NCBI GenBank assembly: GCA_964557845.1
Contig: CAZLBV010000293.1
Location: 1-20,363, forward strand
Origin: CAZLBV01 sp964557845
Lineage (GTDB): Bacteria > Acidobacteriota > Aminicenantia > Aminicenantales > Aminicenantaceae
Length of the DNA stretch: 20,363 bases
Direction of reading: 5' to 3'
Numbering within the stretch: the stretch's first letter is position 1; every line of letters begins with the position of its first letter. The translations under genes and the position numbers were made by a program. A model generated the notes under the pieces. That model searched no databases. It saw only the letters and a list, made by a program, of their open reading frames with translations, and was not told the DNA's origin. Below, piece after piece: positions 1 to 6,314 of this stretch.

Positions 1-29
1 TTTCCTTATTAGTTCCACCATTGTTTTCT

Positions 30-788
30 TTAGAGTTGAAACTTATTCAATTTTTTGTCTTCTAACAACTCCCTCGCCATCATCTTACACTCGGTTACTC
101 CGGTCACCCAACGCGGATCATCCGGCATCGCCAGAACATATTCTAATTCCGCCCTGGCTTTTTCTATCTCCTTCTGTTCCATATAGGTCTCTGCCAGATA
201 AATTCGGGTAAGAGCATCGTTAGGCCCAAGCTCCTTAGACTTTTCCAAATGCTCCTGTGACTTGTCCTTGCTCCCTCCAGCAAAACCCGGAAGTTTAAAG
301 TAGACCCTTCCTAATACTCTATCTGCTCCTCCGTCTTCATAGGTCCGGTCTAATTCAATCACTCTATTCATATCTTGCTTTATAGGTTTTACCAAACTCA
401 GGCTCTTTAATACACCTCTAGTCTCCCCAACAAGTCCGTTATTTACACCCCGCCAGTAATAACCATCCGGTTTTTCAGGCTCGGCCTCAATCGCCCTTTC
501 CGCAAAATATACTGCCTGGGCAAATATATTCTTTTTATCCTTTTTGTTCTCAGTATGTTCCCCTACGTAATACATCGTTCTTGAGATCCGCCACAGGGCC
601 TCGTAATTATTCTCCATAGCAGCCGCCGCCTGTCTATATAAAGACAATGCTTTCTCTGCTGTTTCCAGATCATTCATTTCCTGGAAAAGCTCATCTCCCT
701 TAGCGATCAGCTCATTGGGATCCTGAGCAAACACCGAAACAGAAAAACAAAAAATCAAGGCTAAAAAGATCAAAGGTTTTAGTTTCAT
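30..788 (-). CDS. secreted tetratricopeptide-repeat protein
   Basis: 252 residues. A signal peptide is visible (KLKP, then hydrophobic residues 6-20, with a likely cut after VFA at residue 21), so the protein is probably periplasmic. The rest is alpha-helical with TPR-like pairs: a helical repeat near residues 25-75, an AERAIEAEPEKPDGYYWRG unit near 95-115, and another near 185-220 (LGPNDALTRIYLAETYMEQ). TPR proteins are scaffolds for protein contacts; no enzyme motif is present and no partner can be named. The ATG is preceded by AAGGAGAG at good spacing. The next gene upstream, the acyltransferase, ends 233 bp away, and a promoter candidate lies in between, so it is probably transcribed alone. 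The family assignment is firm; the function is unknown. Confidence 0.85.
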   Translation of the reverse strand: MKLKPLIFLALIFCFSVSVFAQDPNELIAKGDELFQEMNDLETAEKALSLYRQAAAAMENNYEALWRISRTMYYVGEHTENKKDKKNIFAQAVYFAERAIEAEPEKPDGYYWRGVNNGLVGETRGVLKSLSLVKPIKQDMNRVIELDRTYEDGGADRVLGRVYFKLPGFAGGSKDKSQEHLEKSKELGPNDALTRIYLAETYMEQKEIEKARAELEYVLAMPDDPRWVTGVTECKMMARELLEDKKLNKFQL

Positions 789-815
789 TCGCCTCTCCTT
801 TTCTTTGGTTGTTTA

Positions 816-844
816 TATATAGCATAATTAATCTCTTACAACAA
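816..844 (-). promoter_or_regulatory. promoter candidate for the TPR gene
   Basis: On the minus strand TTGTTG (844-839) and TATATA (821-816) are separated by exactly 17 bp. The -10 is good, while the -35 matches only the TTG of the consensus. A start point near 809 would give a leader of about 20 nt carrying the AAGGAG site of the TPR gene. This is pattern matching only. Confidence 0.4.
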
Positions 845-863
845 CCTCATGCTTTTTTTTATA

Positions 864-896
864 CAGCTATTTAAACCCTATATACTTTAATAGCTG
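864..896. repeat. 8-bp inverted repeat upstream of the TPR gene
   Basis: CAGCTATT (864-871) and AATAGCTG (889-896) are perfect inverted copies with a 17-nt AT-rich loop. The arms lie just upstream of the promoter candidate at 816-844. No T-tract follows on the minus strand, so it does not look like a terminator of the upstream acyltransferase gene. An operator or chance structure are both possible. Confidence 0.4.
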
Positions 897-936
897 CGAA
901 CATCTGATCTCTCGACCCACATACGTCATAAAATCA

Positions 937-1000
937 AGGCTAAAGCTGTCGATCCCAGATTCAACAGCGGGCATTCATATTTGCACTGAATCTTCAGCCT
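937..1000 (-). other. possible structured 3' UTR or weak terminator after the acyltransferase gene
   Basis: Nested inverted pairs occur here: AGGCT (937-941) with AGCCT (996-1000), and AGATTCA (957-963) with TGAATCT (987-993). A competing pair GCTGT (945-949)/ACAGC (964-968) also exists. On the minus strand the outer arm is followed by TTGATTTT, a weak T-rich run. The element lies just after the stop of the acyltransferase gene. Otherwise the 233-bp gap 789-1021 contains no gene I can support. Confidence 0.25.
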
Positions 1001-1021
1001 GTAAATAGTCAATATTCTGAT

Positions 1022-1690
1022 TTAATCATTCTCTTTTTTACTAAAATACTGATCAGCTGCCTTGTCTAGATCAATAAGAATGTTCTCCACTTTCCGGCAT
1101 AACAAATCCAAGTCCTTATGGGAAACACCCTTTTTACATTCTATAGGCTCTCCAAAAAATAGGACCACACGGGAAAAGGGAGGAAAAATCAAGAAACTAT
1201 CCCAACTCTTAAGCAATTTCCGTCGAGACGCCGAAAAGGAAAATGGAATAAGGAAAGCATTGGTTTCACAAGCAAGCTTCACCCCTCCGGGTTTCATCTT
1301 CCGGTCAGGCCCCTTAGGACCATCAGGAACAATAATGACCTCACCGTTGTTTAAAAGTTCCTTTTTCATTTTTTTCCATGCGTCAAAAACCGAATGAGAG
1401 CTGGACCCCCGTAAGATCTTGTACTTCCACTTTGCCAGTATCCTGACAATAATTTCTCCATCCTGACTGGGGCTGATAAGAGGCATTATGTTTCTATTGC
1501 GAAAAAAATAAGTTGCCAATAAAATCCTTCCATGCCAAATCAGAATAACCACAGGTTTTTTTTCAGCACGAAGGCGGTAATAGTGTTCGCCTCCCACCAC
1601 AGAAATTCTTGAAGTAAAGGCTAAAAACCGGAGAACCGAACGGCCCATCCATCCAATAAAATTCAAACGAATCTCTTTCCACACCGACAT
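1022..1690 (-). CDS. DUF374-type lysophospholipid acyltransferase family protein
   Basis: 222 residues, the usual size for the DUF374 branch of the LPLAT superfamily. Visible hallmarks are IWHGR (about residues 51-55), SPSQDGE (about 73-79), the RGSSSHSVFDAWKK stretch, and VPDGPKGP (about 121-128) followed by KPGGVKLA. Members are membrane-associated and are thought to transfer acyl chains during lipid or lipid A-like synthesis; the substrate here cannot be read from sequence. An N-terminal hydrophobic segment (residues 9-30) may anchor it to the inner membrane. The ATG has no clear Shine-Dalgarno sequence (ATCAGATAG precedes it). It stands alone: the symporter gene upstream is 234 bp away across tandem arrays. 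The family call is confident, the reaction is inferred. Confidence 0.85.
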   Translation of the reverse strand: MSVWKEIRLNFIGWMGRSVLRFLAFTSRISVVGGEHYYRLRAEKKPVVILIWHGRILLATYFFRNRNIMPLISPSQDGEIIVRILAKWKYKILRGSSSHSVFDAWKKMKKELLNNGEVIIVPDGPKGPDRKMKPGGVKLACETNAFLIPFSFSASRRKLLKSWDSFLIFPPFSRVVLFFGEPIECKKGVSHKDLDLLCRKVENILIDLDKAADQYFSKKEND

Positions 1691-1792
1691 CTATCTGATG
1701 ATATATAAAACGGCCTTGACAGTAAAGAGAATTAAAAAGACAGAAGATAGCAGATAGATAGAAGAAAACATATAAACCAGTTTTTTAATTAA

Positions 1793-1827
1793 ACTCCTGA
1801 ATTCTGTCTTCTGACTCCTGACTTCTC
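1793..1827. repeat. degenerate heptamer tandem array (5 units)
   Basis: Five consecutive 7-bp units fit the consensus A(C/A)T(C/T)CTG: ACTCCTG, AATTCTG, TCTTCTG, ACTCCTG, ACTTCTC. They are phased without gaps. A related inverted piece, AAGACAGAA at 1737-1745, is complementary to TTCTGTCTT at 1802-1810. The array lies in the gap between the symporter and acyltransferase genes. Confidence 0.7.
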
Positions 1828-1837
1828 TTTTTTTGAA

Positions 1838-1909
1838 ATTCCCATCCACTCATTCCCTCATATACTCATCGACTCATTCACCTATCTACCCATTAACTCA
1901 TGTACCCAA
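1838..1909. repeat. degenerate octamer tandem array (9 units)
   Basis: Nine gap-free 8-bp units fill 72 bp with consensus NNAC(T/C)CAT. Examples are CCACTCAT (1846-1853), ATACTCAT (1862-1869), CGACTCAT (1870-1877) and TAACTCAT (1894-1901). The first two bases vary freely while the last five are nearly constant. It follows the heptamer array after 10 bp. No coding frame with a gene-like product covers the array. Confidence 0.75.
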
Positions 1910-1924
1910 AAATAATAAAACGAG

Positions 1925-3334
1925 TCAATTCATGTGTTTGCGCTTGCTCCGATCGATCAGTAAACCAACCATAAACCCTGAAAAACTCAGCAACAGGCCA
2001 TAAGGTACCGAGAAAGGCCACTCCGGCAGAATTTTTGGAACAACATCCATTTGACTAAGAAATCCGGTCAAGGAAAAAATTATTCCCAAAGTTAAGGATA
2101 AAAATCCGGCTAAAGGAGCCTTCTCGTGCATAAAAATCATTGCAATACCGGGAATAAAAAAACCGACTGTCATTATCTCTGAGGCTAAACCTAAAGATAA
2201 AAGTATGGATTTTATCTGAGATGCGATGAGTAAGGCGATCCCAGTGATCAAGAAAGTCATCAATCTGCTGACCAAAACAATCCTTTTAATTCCTCCCGGA
2301 AAAATCATTCTCTGGACTATGTCCCGGGTCAAGGACATGGCTCCGGTATTAATGGCAGTATCTAATGTAGACATGATCGCTGCTGAGATCGCAGTAAAAA
2401 TAATTCCCCCCAATAATAAATTGGTTTTGGAGGTTATCATCACCGACAGCACATTTTGCCCAGGTGTCAGGTTTCTGAATAGGCCCCAAGCTAACATGCC
2501 GATCATCAAGATCATTCCATAGAAGATCAAAAAAGTCCCTCCCGCACTTATCAGACCTTTTTTGGCGGTATGGACACTTCGTGAAGCCTGAATTCTCTGC
2601 CATACTATCGGTGATATTATCCAGGCAAGAGTGAATGATATCAGGATCCATAAATTCCTTTTAAACTCATAAAAAACATTGAAATACTCTGATCTCCCAT
2701 ACTCTATGGTTAAAGCATGCAGTTCACTAAAAGAAATTTTATTATTCAAAAAAATAAAAAGGCTGATAAAACCTACGGATAAAAATAAAAATTGAAACCC
2801 GTCAGTTAGAGCTACAGAAAAAAATCCGCCCAAAACAGAATAAACCAGAACAACCAATGTTCCAAAAAGAATACATAAAAAATATGATTTTCCTATCAAC
2901 GGCATCAAAAAACTGCCTAATGCTGTCATTTGAGAAGCGGCCAGCAAGATCATATACCATACGATCAATACTGCGGCCATATGACGTACTATCCGGCCAT
3001 ATCGCATTTCTACCAGATCCGGAAGAGTAATTATGGGAAGCTTCCTGATAGGTCCTGCTAATAAAAAGGCAAACACAGCTACGGTAAACACCGTCGGCAA
3101 TCCCATGATCCAAATAGAGCTTAATCCATGGCTGAAAGCTTCGTCCACAGAGACCAATGTCGAAGAAGCCCCTATCCAAGAGGCAGTCAGGGAAAAATAA
3201 ACCAGAAGAAAAGGAAGGTTCCGGGAGGCTAAAAAAAAATCTTCAAGATTCTTCATCCGGCGGGAAAAGATGATACTCGCCAATAAAAGCAGGAAAGAAT
3301 AGACTGTAAAAAAAAGTAAATATGTCTGTATCAT
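1925..3334 (-). CDS. sodium:solute symporter family (SSS) transporter
   Basis: Inner-membrane secondary transporter with about 13 hydrophobic segments. Family marks include the FFLASRNLP segment after TM1, then SLTASWIGASSTLVSVDEA in TM2, and AAIMSTLDTAINTGAMSLTRDI, the SSS signature around the TM8 sodium-site region. Solutes of this family range from sugars and proline to pantothenate; nothing here identifies the substrate. I place the start at the ATG at 3334, because in SSS proteins TM1 begins within the first few residues (MIQTYLLFF here). An in-frame ATG at 3400 would add 22 residues, has no Shine-Dalgarno site and reaches to within 43 bp of divergent lolA. ATGACA-17-TAAACT between the two starts is a weak promoter candidate that favours the shorter form. 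No partner transport genes lie beside it. Confidence 0.85.
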   Translation of the reverse strand: MIQTYLLFFTVYSFLLLLASIIFSRRMKNLEDFFLASRNLPFLLVYFSLTASWIGASSTLVSVDEAFSHGLSSIWIMGLPTVFTVAVFAFLLAGPIRKLPIITLPDLVEMRYGRIVRHMAAVLIVWYMILLAASQMTALGSFLMPLIGKSYFLCILFGTLVVLVYSVLGGFFSVALTDGFQFLFLSVGFISLFIFLNNKISFSELHALTIEYGRSEYFNVFYEFKRNLWILISFTLAWIISPIVWQRIQASRSVHTAKKGLISAGGTFLIFYGMILMIGMLAWGLFRNLTPGQNVLSVMITSKTNLLLGGIIFTAISAAIMSTLDTAINTGAMSLTRDIVQRMIFPGGIKRIVLVSRLMTFLITGIALLIASQIKSILLSLGLASEIMTVGFFIPGIAMIFMHEKAPLAGFLSLTLGIIFSLTGFLSQMDVVPKILPEWPFSVPYGLLLSFSGFMVGLLIDRSKRKHMN

Positions 3335-3424
3335 TGAAGCTATCTCGACCAATAAAACAAGTTTATATTTTAAAGAAAAGCATGTCATCGGTATAGTCAT
3401 TTTTGTAAAGTCGCGTAGGGTTTA

Positions 3425-3433
3425 TGGTATAAT
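3425..3433 (+). promoter_or_regulatory. extended -10 promoter of lolA
   Basis: TGGTATAAT is a perfect extended -10 element (TGN plus TATAAT at 3428-3433). A poor -35-like TTGTAA lies 19 bp upstream, as is usual for extended -10 promoters. Initiation 6-8 bp downstream would fall at about 3440, only a few bases before the lolA ATG at 3444. Confidence 0.6.
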
Positions 3434-3443
3434 TATTATCATT

Positions 3444-4073
3444 ATGAAGAAGAACTTCTTGTTGATACTTATGTGTACTGTCATCTTCGCCCAAACAGCT
3501 GAGGAGATTGCTCTTAAAACTGAAAACACTCTTCGTTCCTACCGCACGTTTCAAGCGGATTTTAAACAATTCTACTTCTCAACCTCCATCACAACTCCTT
3601 TGGAAGAAGAAGGAAAAGTATATTTTCAAAAACCTGATCTGATGAAATGGGAATATCAATATCCAGAAAAAAAGATATTCTTGCTTAAAAAAGATAAAAT
3701 CATATTCTACGATCAAGAAGAAAATGAACTGATCGAGGACTTGGGAGGAAATGAGCAGTATGAGACAGAGATATTGGATCTTCTGTCAGGTGAAAAAGGG
3801 TTGTTGGAGCAATATATTGTGGAAATCTGCCCTTTCCCCACAGACGATAAAAATGCTTACCAGCTTAAATTAACCCCCAAAAATGATGATGAAGGTACCT
3901 TCATGCTTATTGAAATAAATGAGAAAACATGGCTTATTCAAAAAGCTATTTTTATCGACTGGGCAGGAAATAAAACTGAATTCCATTTTAACAAATTAAA
4001 AATTAACCTAACCTTCCCCAAAAATATGTTTGAATTGAATCCTCCTGAAGATGTTGAGATAATAAGAAATTAG
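3444..4073 (+). CDS. lolA: outer-membrane lipoprotein carrier protein LolA
   Basis: 209 residues with a signal peptide (MKKN, hydrophobic 5-15, likely cut after IFA at 16). LolA accepts lipoproteins released by LolCDE at the inner membrane and carries them across the periplasm. Family marks include YRTFQADFKQ (33-42), the GKVYFQKPDLMKWEYQYPEKK strand region (58-77) and the C-terminal FELNPPEDVEII (196-207). The length matches typical LolA. The only plausible ATG follows a TATAAT box by 10 bp and has no Shine-Dalgarno sequence, so the mRNA may be leaderless. The sigma-factor gene starts 76 bp downstream on the same strand. Other Lol genes are not in the window. The sequence is divergent from enterobacterial LolA, but the overall pattern is clear. 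Confidence 0.85.
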   Translation: MKKNFLLILMCTVIFAQTAEEIALKTENTLRSYRTFQADFKQFYFSTSITTPLEEEGKVYFQKPDLMKWEYQYPEKKIFLLKKDKIIFYDQEENELIEDLGGNEQYETEILDLLSGEKGLLEQYIVEICPFPTDDKNAYQLKLTPKNDDEGTFMLIEINEKTWLIQKAIFIDWAGNKTEFHFNKLKINLTFPKNMFELNPPEDVEIIRN

Positions 4074-4108
4074 GAAGAAATCAGTTCAATTCATCAAAAA
4101 CCTTTTAA

Positions 4109-4131
4109 CAAGGATTACGTATAAATCCTTG
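4109..4131. repeat. 8-bp inverted repeat upstream of the ECF sigma gene
   Basis: CAAGGATT (4109-4116) and AATCCTTG (4124-4131) are perfect inverted copies around the 7-nt loop ACGTATA. The structure lies 18 bp before the sigma-factor ATG at 4150. No T-tract follows, so a lolA terminator is unlikely. An operator or an mRNA hairpin near the translation start are alternatives. Confidence 0.5.
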
Positions 4132-4149
4132 AGGGCTGGGTAGTCCTCC

Positions 4150-4716
4150 ATGCAGTTAGATGATAATCTAATCATAAAAAAAATCCTTAATGGTGACAAT
4201 GAGGCGTTTGAGATGATCATACAAAGATACCAACAGCCTCTTTTAAATTATATAGGCCGTATGGTGAGAGACCATGAACTTGCCCTCGACTTCACCCAGG
4301 AGGTATTTATAAAGAGCTATTCTTCTCTTCACTCATTCAAATCTCAGTATAAATTCAGCACATGGCTGTTTAAGATCGCTTCAAATCTCGTGATCGATTT
4401 TTGGCGAAAGAAAAAAATCGATACTTTTTCAATCGATCAGCAAGCCCGCTTTGAAAATGACAAACCTCCTATCCAAATACCCGGAGATGAGCTTTCCATC
4501 GGGAAAAAATTCGAACTCCAAGAAATTCGAGAAAAGATAGAATCCGCGCTTAATAGAATCCCTGCGTCATTGCGTGAATTATTTATTTGGAAGCACGTCA
4601 ATGGCTTCAGCTATGAAGAAATTGCTGAGATCAAGGAATTACCTGTAGGCACAATTAAAAATAGGATTTATCAGGCGAAAGAACAAATAAGAAATCTTTT
4701 AAAGGAAACAATATGA
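4150..4716 (+). CDS. ECF-family RNA polymerase sigma factor
   Basis: 188 residues, the typical size for group 4 (ECF) sigma factors. Region 2 spans about residues 10-85: DFTQEVFIKSY (47-57) is the core-binding/-10 recognition helix, and KFSTWLFKIASNLVIDFWRKK follows. Region 4 spans about residues 130-186, with the helix-turn-helix FSYEEIAEIKELPVGTIKNRIYQA. It should direct RNA polymerase to a small regulon, held inactive by the anti-sigma factor encoded next. The two genes overlap by 4 bp (ATGA), indicating translational coupling. The ATG has no convincing Shine-Dalgarno site; the upstream bases GTCCTCC are in fact the reverse sense. An inverted repeat lies 18 bp before the start. The trigger signal is unknown. 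Confidence 0.93.
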   Translation: MQLDDNLIIKKILNGDNEAFEMIIQRYQQPLLNYIGRMVRDHELALDFTQEVFIKSYSSLHSFKSQYKFSTWLFKIASNLVIDFWRKKKIDTFSIDQQARFENDKPPIQIPGDELSIGKKFELQEIREKIESALNRIPASLRELFIWKHVNGFSYEEIAEIKELPVGTIKNRIYQAKEQIRNLLKETI

Positions 4717-5291
4717 ATTGTCTTACCATAGAAGAAATTTATAAATACATCGATAATGAACTTGAGGCCCATGAAAGAGAAAAATTTGAAATTCATCTTT
4801 CTATCTGCCCCAGATGTTTAAAGGCAGTCGAGGAGCGTATACTTATCAACAATGCCTCCAAAAGTTTACCGGATCTGAGGTTACCCGATGATTTTTCACA
4901 GGCAATACTAAATCGGATCTTTCCTCCGAAAATTTCAATAAAGAGCTGGTTAGCAGCCTTTGCCGGTGGGGTTGCTTCAGCTGCCGTAGCCTTCGCTTTT
5001 ATACTTATTATCGGTGGTTATGACTTTGCTGCTATGCTTATTAATATTTACCGGGAATTTATCGACATCTTCCGGAACATATCTGTTTTGGCCGCTAAAT
5101 TTGTAAAAACCATGATCGTGCTTATCAAGGTTATGGTAAAATTAACAGATTATGTAATAAAAGGTATCGTAGGAGCAACTAACCTTCTAAATAGTGAGAC
5201 TCAACTCATTCTGATATTTATAACGATTGTTTTATCAATGCTCCTTTTGATTAAGATGAGACATGTTTTATCAAAGAGGGAAACAGCATGA
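4713..5291 (+). CDS. membrane-bound zinc-finger (zf-HC2) anti-sigma factor
   Basis: 192 residues. The N-terminal zinc-binding anti-sigma motif is H28-x3-C32-x2-C35, after YIDNELEAHEREKFEIH. A transmembrane segment follows at about residues 79-101, and two further hydrophobic stretches lie at about 122-144 and 164-181. Most ECF anti-sigma factors have a single membrane pass, so three is a little unusual. The cytoplasmic finger domain would hold the sigma factor encoded immediately upstream, and the membrane part could sense envelope state. The ATG overlaps the sigma stop by ATGA and is preceded by AAAGGAAA. The stop overlaps the next start in the same way, so all three genes are likely co-translated. 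The role is well supported by motif and position. Confidence 0.88.
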   Translation: MNCLTIEEIYKYIDNELEAHEREKFEIHLSICPRCLKAVEERILINNASKSLPDLRLPDDFSQAILNRIFPPKISIKSWLAAFAGGVASAAVAFAFILIIGGYDFAAMLINIYREFIDIFRNISVLAAKFVKTMIVLIKVMVKLTDYVIKGIVGATNLLNSETQLILIFITIVLSMLLLIKMRHVLSKRETA

Positions 5292-6226
5292 AAAAAAGTA
5301 TTGGATATGTCCTTATAATTTTATTCATTTTTATCTGTCCTACATCTCCCCTGCTTGGCCAAGGACTAGTTACGAAAAAAAACATCGTTGTGGAAGAAGG
5401 TCAAGAACAGGATAACCTGCTTACTTTCGGCGGTGATATTCTTATTCAAGGAAAGGTCAAGGAAAATGTGGTCGCATTTGGTGGTACCATCATCGTCGAA
5501 GGAGAAGTCGGAGAACTGGTTTTAGGCATCGGAACCGACATCACTCTAAGCTCGTCTGCAACGATAAAAGGAGATGTTATCAGTTTAGGCGGCACCTTAA
5601 AGAAAGAAGCTGGTGTAGACATAAGCGGGGATACGATTTTTTTCAATTTTGAGACTGGTGAGGATATTAAAAAGTTTTTTCGAGAGGGATTAGGGGGAAT
5701 ATTCGGGATCTCATTGATCCCTTTCTTTTTGGTCGTCAAACTAATCACTTTATTCATCTGGTTTTTGCTGGCTCTGATCCTAATAGCCATTTTTCCTCAG
5801 CAAGTCTCTACGGCTTCTTTTGAAATCAAAAAATCCTTCTGGCCGATTTTCGGCATCGGTTTTCTTTCGCTTATAATTTACGCCGGAATGATCATATTTT
5901 CTGCTCTACTCTCTATTATCCTGATTGGTATTCCAATCCTATTAGCCCTGATCTTTTTGGGAATTGCAGTAAAGGTTTTCAGCCAGGTGGTTATCTTCTA
6001 TTTCTTTGGAGACAGTTTATACCGGGCTTTCAGTAAAAAACAGCCCAATCCACTTCCCGCTGTGTTGTTGGGATTTCTACTGGTCGGTTTAATCGGATTT
6101 ATCCCGATCATAGGTTCTTTATTTTCATTTATTATAAGTGTCATCGGTTGGGGAGTAGTGATTAAAACCAGATTCGGGTCCAGAACCATAGGTTCCAAAC
6201 AGCAACCTCCTGTAGAAGCTGCATGA
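5288..6226 (+). CDS. secreted/membrane protein with bactofilin-like beta repeats and C-terminal membrane helices
   Basis: 312 residues. A signal peptide (residues 1-25) is followed by a short-repeat region (about 42-117) with recurring units such as FGGDILIQGKVKENV, FGGTIIVEGEVGELV and LGGTLKKEAGV. These glycine-separated beta strands resemble the polymer-forming cytoskeletal (bactofilin) beta-helix. A linker then leads to four or more membrane segments (about 139-169, 186-216, 217-241 and 256-296). The predicted arrangement is an extracytoplasmic beta domain on a membrane anchor. Its start overlaps the anti-sigma stop by ATGA with AGAGGGAAA upstream, so it may be the sensor partner or an effector of the sigma system. 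I know of similar proteins beside ECF systems but cannot assign a function. A strong hairpin follows the stop. Confidence 0.7.
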   Translation: MKKSIGYVLIILFIFICPTSPLLGQGLVTKKNIVVEEGQEQDNLLTFGGDILIQGKVKENVVAFGGTIIVEGEVGELVLGIGTDITLSSSATIKGDVISLGGTLKKEAGVDISGDTIFFNFETGEDIKKFFREGLGGIFGISLIPFFLVVKLITLFIWFLLALILIAIFPQQVSTASFEIKKSFWPIFGIGFLSLIIYAGMIIFSALLSIILIGIPILLALIFLGIAVKVFSQVVIFYFFGDSLYRAFSKKQPNPLPAVLLGFLLVGLIGFIPIIGSLFSFIISVIGWGVVIKTRFGSRTIGSKQQPPVEAA

Positions 6227-6266
6227 ACTTCATCCATCGCTGAATTTTAATCCAATCCAGAGATAG

Positions 6267-6302
6267 CATAAGGCATATACTCTTGCGAATATATGCCTTA
6301 TG
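6267..6302. terminator. 13-bp hairpin between convergent genes, probable terminator
   Basis: CATAAGGCATATA (6267-6279) and TATATGCCTTATG (6290-6302) are perfect inverted copies with a 10-nt loop. The hairpin sits in the 88-bp gap between convergent genes ending at 6226 (+) and 6315 (-). The + strand continues ACTTGTTTTAG, a weak U-run. It could end transcription from both sides, but the AT-rich stem and poor U-tract make strength uncertain. Confidence 0.6.
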
Positions 6303-6314
6303 ACTTGTTTTAGA

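Noticed and set aside
751..944. 15-bp direct repeat AAAATCAAGGCTAAA at 751-765 and 930-944
   Set aside because: One copy is within the TPR signal-peptide codons; a single AT-rich match of this length is plausible by chance and flanks do not match.
1716..1721. Perfect TTGACA on the + strand
   Set aside because: No -10 box at 16-18 bp and no + strand gene downstream before 3444.
1838..1909. CRISPR-like reading of the octamer array
   Set aside because: Units are 8 bp with no spacers and no cas genes in the window.
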